Source of the DNA: an uncultured Clostridia bacterium
Lineage (GTDB): Bacteria > Bacillota > Clostridia > TANB77 > CAG-508
DNA length: 64,000 bases
Assembly: GCA_949045875.1 (NCBI GenBank)
Contig: CARPYP010000001.1
Span: 1 to 64,000 of the forward strand
Direction: 5' to 3'
Shown here piece after piece: positions 63,638 to 64,000 of the stretch. Under the pieces are notes generated by a model, which worked only from the letters and a program-made list of their open reading frames with translations, was not told the DNA's origin and made no database searches. How positions within the stretch are numbered: the first letter of the stretch is position 1; every line of letters begins with the position of its first letter. The translations under genes and the position numbers were made by a program.

Positions 63638-64000
63638 TTATACACTTTCTTTATGTACTATTCTATCTATTTGCCCATCTTTTAAGTATATTATTTTATC
63701 TGAACTTTCAATTGTTGATTTTCTATGCGCTATTATAATTACTGTGCTTTTCTCTGAAATTTTATCTATTATATTTTGTATCATGTTTTCTGTTTGTAAA
63801 TCTATATTTGAAGTTGGTTCATCAAATATATAAAAATTTGCTTTATGCACTATGGCTCTTATAAAAGCTATTATCTGTAATTCTCCATAGGATACTTTCA
63901 TAAGTTTTATTTTTGTATCTAAGCCGTTTTCTAATTTACTAAATAAGTTTTCTACTCCCATTTCATGTACTAATTGATTTATTTGTTCATCTGTTATATT
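63638..64000 (-). CDS. ABC transporter ATPase, partial (runs off the right edge)
   Basis: Only the C-terminal 120 residues are in the window, and the frame is open to base 64000. SYGELQIIAFIRAI is the ABC signature (a degenerate SYGE), followed by FYIFDEPTSNID (Walker B) and VIIIAHR (His loop). It resembles an MsbA-type exporter. It is 21 bases upstream of the response regulator's leader. Confidence 0.8.
   Translation of the reverse strand, partial: NITDEQINQLVHEMGVENLFSKLENGLDTKIKLMKVSYGELQIIAFIRAIVHKANFYIFDEPTSNIDLQTENMIQNIIDKISEKSTVIIIAHRKSTIESSDKIIYLKDGQIDRIVHKESV

Noticed and set aside
1..64000. tRNA or rRNA genes
   Set aside because: I saw no cloverleaf with a GTTCRA T-loop or rRNA-like stretch; a tRNA scan would settle it.

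Overview
The window comes from a very AT-rich, low-GC Gram-positive bacterium, most likely a gut-type member of the Clostridia. It carries ClpC with a UVR linker, DisA next to RadA, AsnRS, a long SecA with a C-terminal zinc motif, RlmD/RumA, and a BceRS-BceAB-like module. UGA is a normal stop (for example in uvrA), so this is not a Mollicute with a recoded UGA. Almost every gene is on the minus strand; the + strand carries only asnS, a lipase remnant, a 127-aa unknown gene and a 26-aa Asn-rich ORF.

Layout. (1) 1-24.7 kb is an accessory region that appears to have built up behind the 3' end of rlmD (24673-26043). RlmD-like C-terminal codons recur at 12679-12723, against the end of a large serine recombinase, and partially at 3134-3163. 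This suggests two elements or element remnants in tandem. The rlmD-proximal unit (12.7-24.7 kb) has one tight operon: an OLD-family ATPase/nuclease plus UvrD-like helicase (Gabija-like), an Mrr nuclease, a YhcG/DUF1016 nuclease, a 5'-nucleotidase/nucleoside-hydrolase fusion, a GDPD, a histidine phosphatase and an HD protein. Behind it lie the recombinase, a 58-aa ORF and a cluster of palindromic operator-like sites. The distal unit (1-12.7 kb) holds small house-cleaning and metabolic enzymes (GNAT-pyrophosphatase fusion, DUF5680, ACT, serine hydrolases, HAD, NUDIX, MBL, 2H phosphoesterase, PRTase) mixed with many truncated or chimeric gene remnants. These include a decayed copy of the nucleotidase-GDPD-phosphatase block at the left edge.

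(2) 24.7-38.5 kb is mostly core: rlmD, a CPBP protease, asnS behind a promoter plus short terminated leader RNA, a cyclophilin, disA-radA, clpC, a PIN protein, and an M20 peptidase with a frameshifted DapF-like epimerase. The epimerase lies behind a structured, terminator-bearing leader (candidate riboswitch). (3) 38.5-47.1 kb is a second insertion hotspot at the 3' end of secA. A 46/50-nt copy of the secA end lies at 39579-39628. Between the copies are two tyrosine integrases, an excisionase-like HTH, a PBECR-type nuclease, an AlbA/Schlafen two-gene unit, and an HD/cupin/serine-hydrolase cargo resembling that of hotspot 1. A broken ToxN with its ToxI-like antitoxin repeat and an integrase fragment lie just outside. 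(4) 47.1-64 kb is core: secA, a 1069-aa double CbbX/SpoVK-type AAA protein, murD, uvrA with a 105-bp tandem duplication of its 3' end, and a BceAB-type ABC transporter with its two-component system. A partial ABC exporter runs off the right edge.

The most promising items are the mixed nuclease/nucleotide-hydrolase operon, a family of three long hairpins with a conserved core but different flanking stems, the leader in front of the DapF-like gene, and the double accretion of elements at rlmD and secA. All functions are inferred from sequence reading; no database search was run.
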